From Komarekiella delphini-convector SJRDD-AB1 (lineage in GTDB: Bacteria > Cyanobacteriota > Cyanobacteriia > Cyanobacteriales > Nostocaceae): a DNA stretch of 64,000 nt. The position numbers were made by a program, and so were the translations under genes. Positions 63,604-64,000 of this stretch are shown in pieces (within the stretch, counting starts at the first letter, position 1; each line of letters begins with the position of its first letter). The notes under the pieces were generated by a model. That model was not told the origin of the DNA, did no database searches, and saw nothing but the letters and a program-made list of their open reading frames with translations. The stretch is taken from contig NZ_VJXY01000025.1 in the NCBI RefSeq assembly GCF_014831675.1, positions 53,647 to 117,646 of the forward strand, written 5' to 3'.

Positions 63604-64000
63604 TGACTATCGTTATTTTCTGATAAGCTTCTTTGTATCTATGCTCCAATTCAAAATTCACAAAGTTATGATAGTTGGAACCTGCTACTCAAACTTATCT
63701 CAATATTCAAGCAATTAATGACCAATTTTTTATATGCAGCTAGATAAACTGCGTGTAATATCTACTATACTTACGTAAGAGGGCTATTGAATTTGTAAAT
63801 CTCTTAACATACAAGTAGCTTTGATAGCTTGAGATCGCACAAGATTTAATTTTACTGGATATTAATATATTAGATATCAATACTCCGGACAAAATTAGGC
63901 GGTAATAACGCCGTAAGACCGTAGGTTTTGGTAGTTAGGATGGGATTTAATTATAGTCGGCGAGAGTCCTAACGTTGAAATAAAGGTGTCGAGCAAATGG
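63604..64000. other. End spacer
   Basis: No complete gene is visible. A short piece at about 63829-63900 reads EIAQDLILLDINILDI in one frame and recalls a receiver-domain strand (PDLILLDI..PD.NG), but stops on both sides; it may be a decayed fragment. The last 100 bases contain short palindromes (GGCGGTAATAACGCC) and no call is made. Confidence 0.35.

Noticed and set aside
63829-63900. Receiver-like fragment (DLILLDINI) at the window end
   Set aside because: Only about 20 residues are visible between stops; too short to call a pseudogene with confidence.

Overview
The window comes from a filamentous, probably heterocyst-forming cyanobacterium of the Nostocales (Nostoc or a close relative). 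The reasons are: very frequent HIP1 octamers (GCGATCGC) in genes and spacers; an xisH/xisI pair; a PatD-like heterocyst-frequency protein; GUN4 and pentapeptide proteins; a PEP-CTERM protein; a cyanobacterial-type Hfq beside dapF; and many 7-bp tandem repeats (STRRs) and small palindromic elements in the spacers. I found no rRNA, tRNA, CRISPR array or intact transposase.

Layout. 1-3.8 kb is accessory: the xisH end and xisI, then a leftward EACC1-like / caspase / GUN4 conflict-type locus whose caspase-GUN4 fusion is split by a -1 frame change, then a PD-(D/E)XK-like protein. 3.8-8 kb holds a CRTISO-like oxidoreductase divergent from an MlaF/MlaD-type lipid-transport ATPase and MCE protein. 8.5-17 kb holds a shortened NrtB-like permease, an AhpD-like/TetR pair with two operator copies, an SGNH hydrolase, ispH, a divergent GalT-like protein, ddl and a membrane protein. 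17-27.5 kb holds an inverted pair of composite repeats around a terminator-bearing stretch, an AraC regulator divergent from cupin and DUF4336 genes, a dienelactone hydrolase, orphan proteins, a fused oligopeptide-type ABC ATPase and a PIN toxin with its partner. 27.5-37.4 kb holds a PEP-CTERM protein gene with an internal TAG, patD, rsh (spoT/relA), a pentapeptide protein, a candidate small RNA, a KefB-like antiporter and divergent hfq/dapF. 37.4-43.9 kb holds a double-glycine His-rich peptide, a thioesterase, exbD/exbB divergent from tonB and a histidine kinase. 44-50.3 kb is a decayed methylase/helicase locus. 50.3-58.1 kb holds DUF2442/DUF4160, ruvC, a YvcK-like protein, tsaE, pyrC, tandem signal peptidases and a MOSC protein. 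58.7-63.6 kb encodes a hybrid sensor kinase overlapping a REC-GGDEF-EAL protein.

How the genes fit together. Most are single housekeeping genes. Functional groups are MlaF-MCE (lipid transport), ExbB/ExbD/TonB (energising outer-membrane uptake), hybrid kinase plus c-di-GMP enzyme (one signalling unit), TetR plus AhpD-like (a self-contained stress switch), and the two conflict/defence loci. Three protein genes are interrupted: caspase-GUN4, the PEP-CTERM protein and the methylase.

The most noteworthy items are the EACC1-caspase-GUN4 locus, the His-rich double-glycine peptide, the GalT-like protein with an altered catalytic motif, two candidate non-coding RNAs with intrinsic terminators, and several multi-copy repeat families. 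All calls come from reading the sequence; no database search was run.
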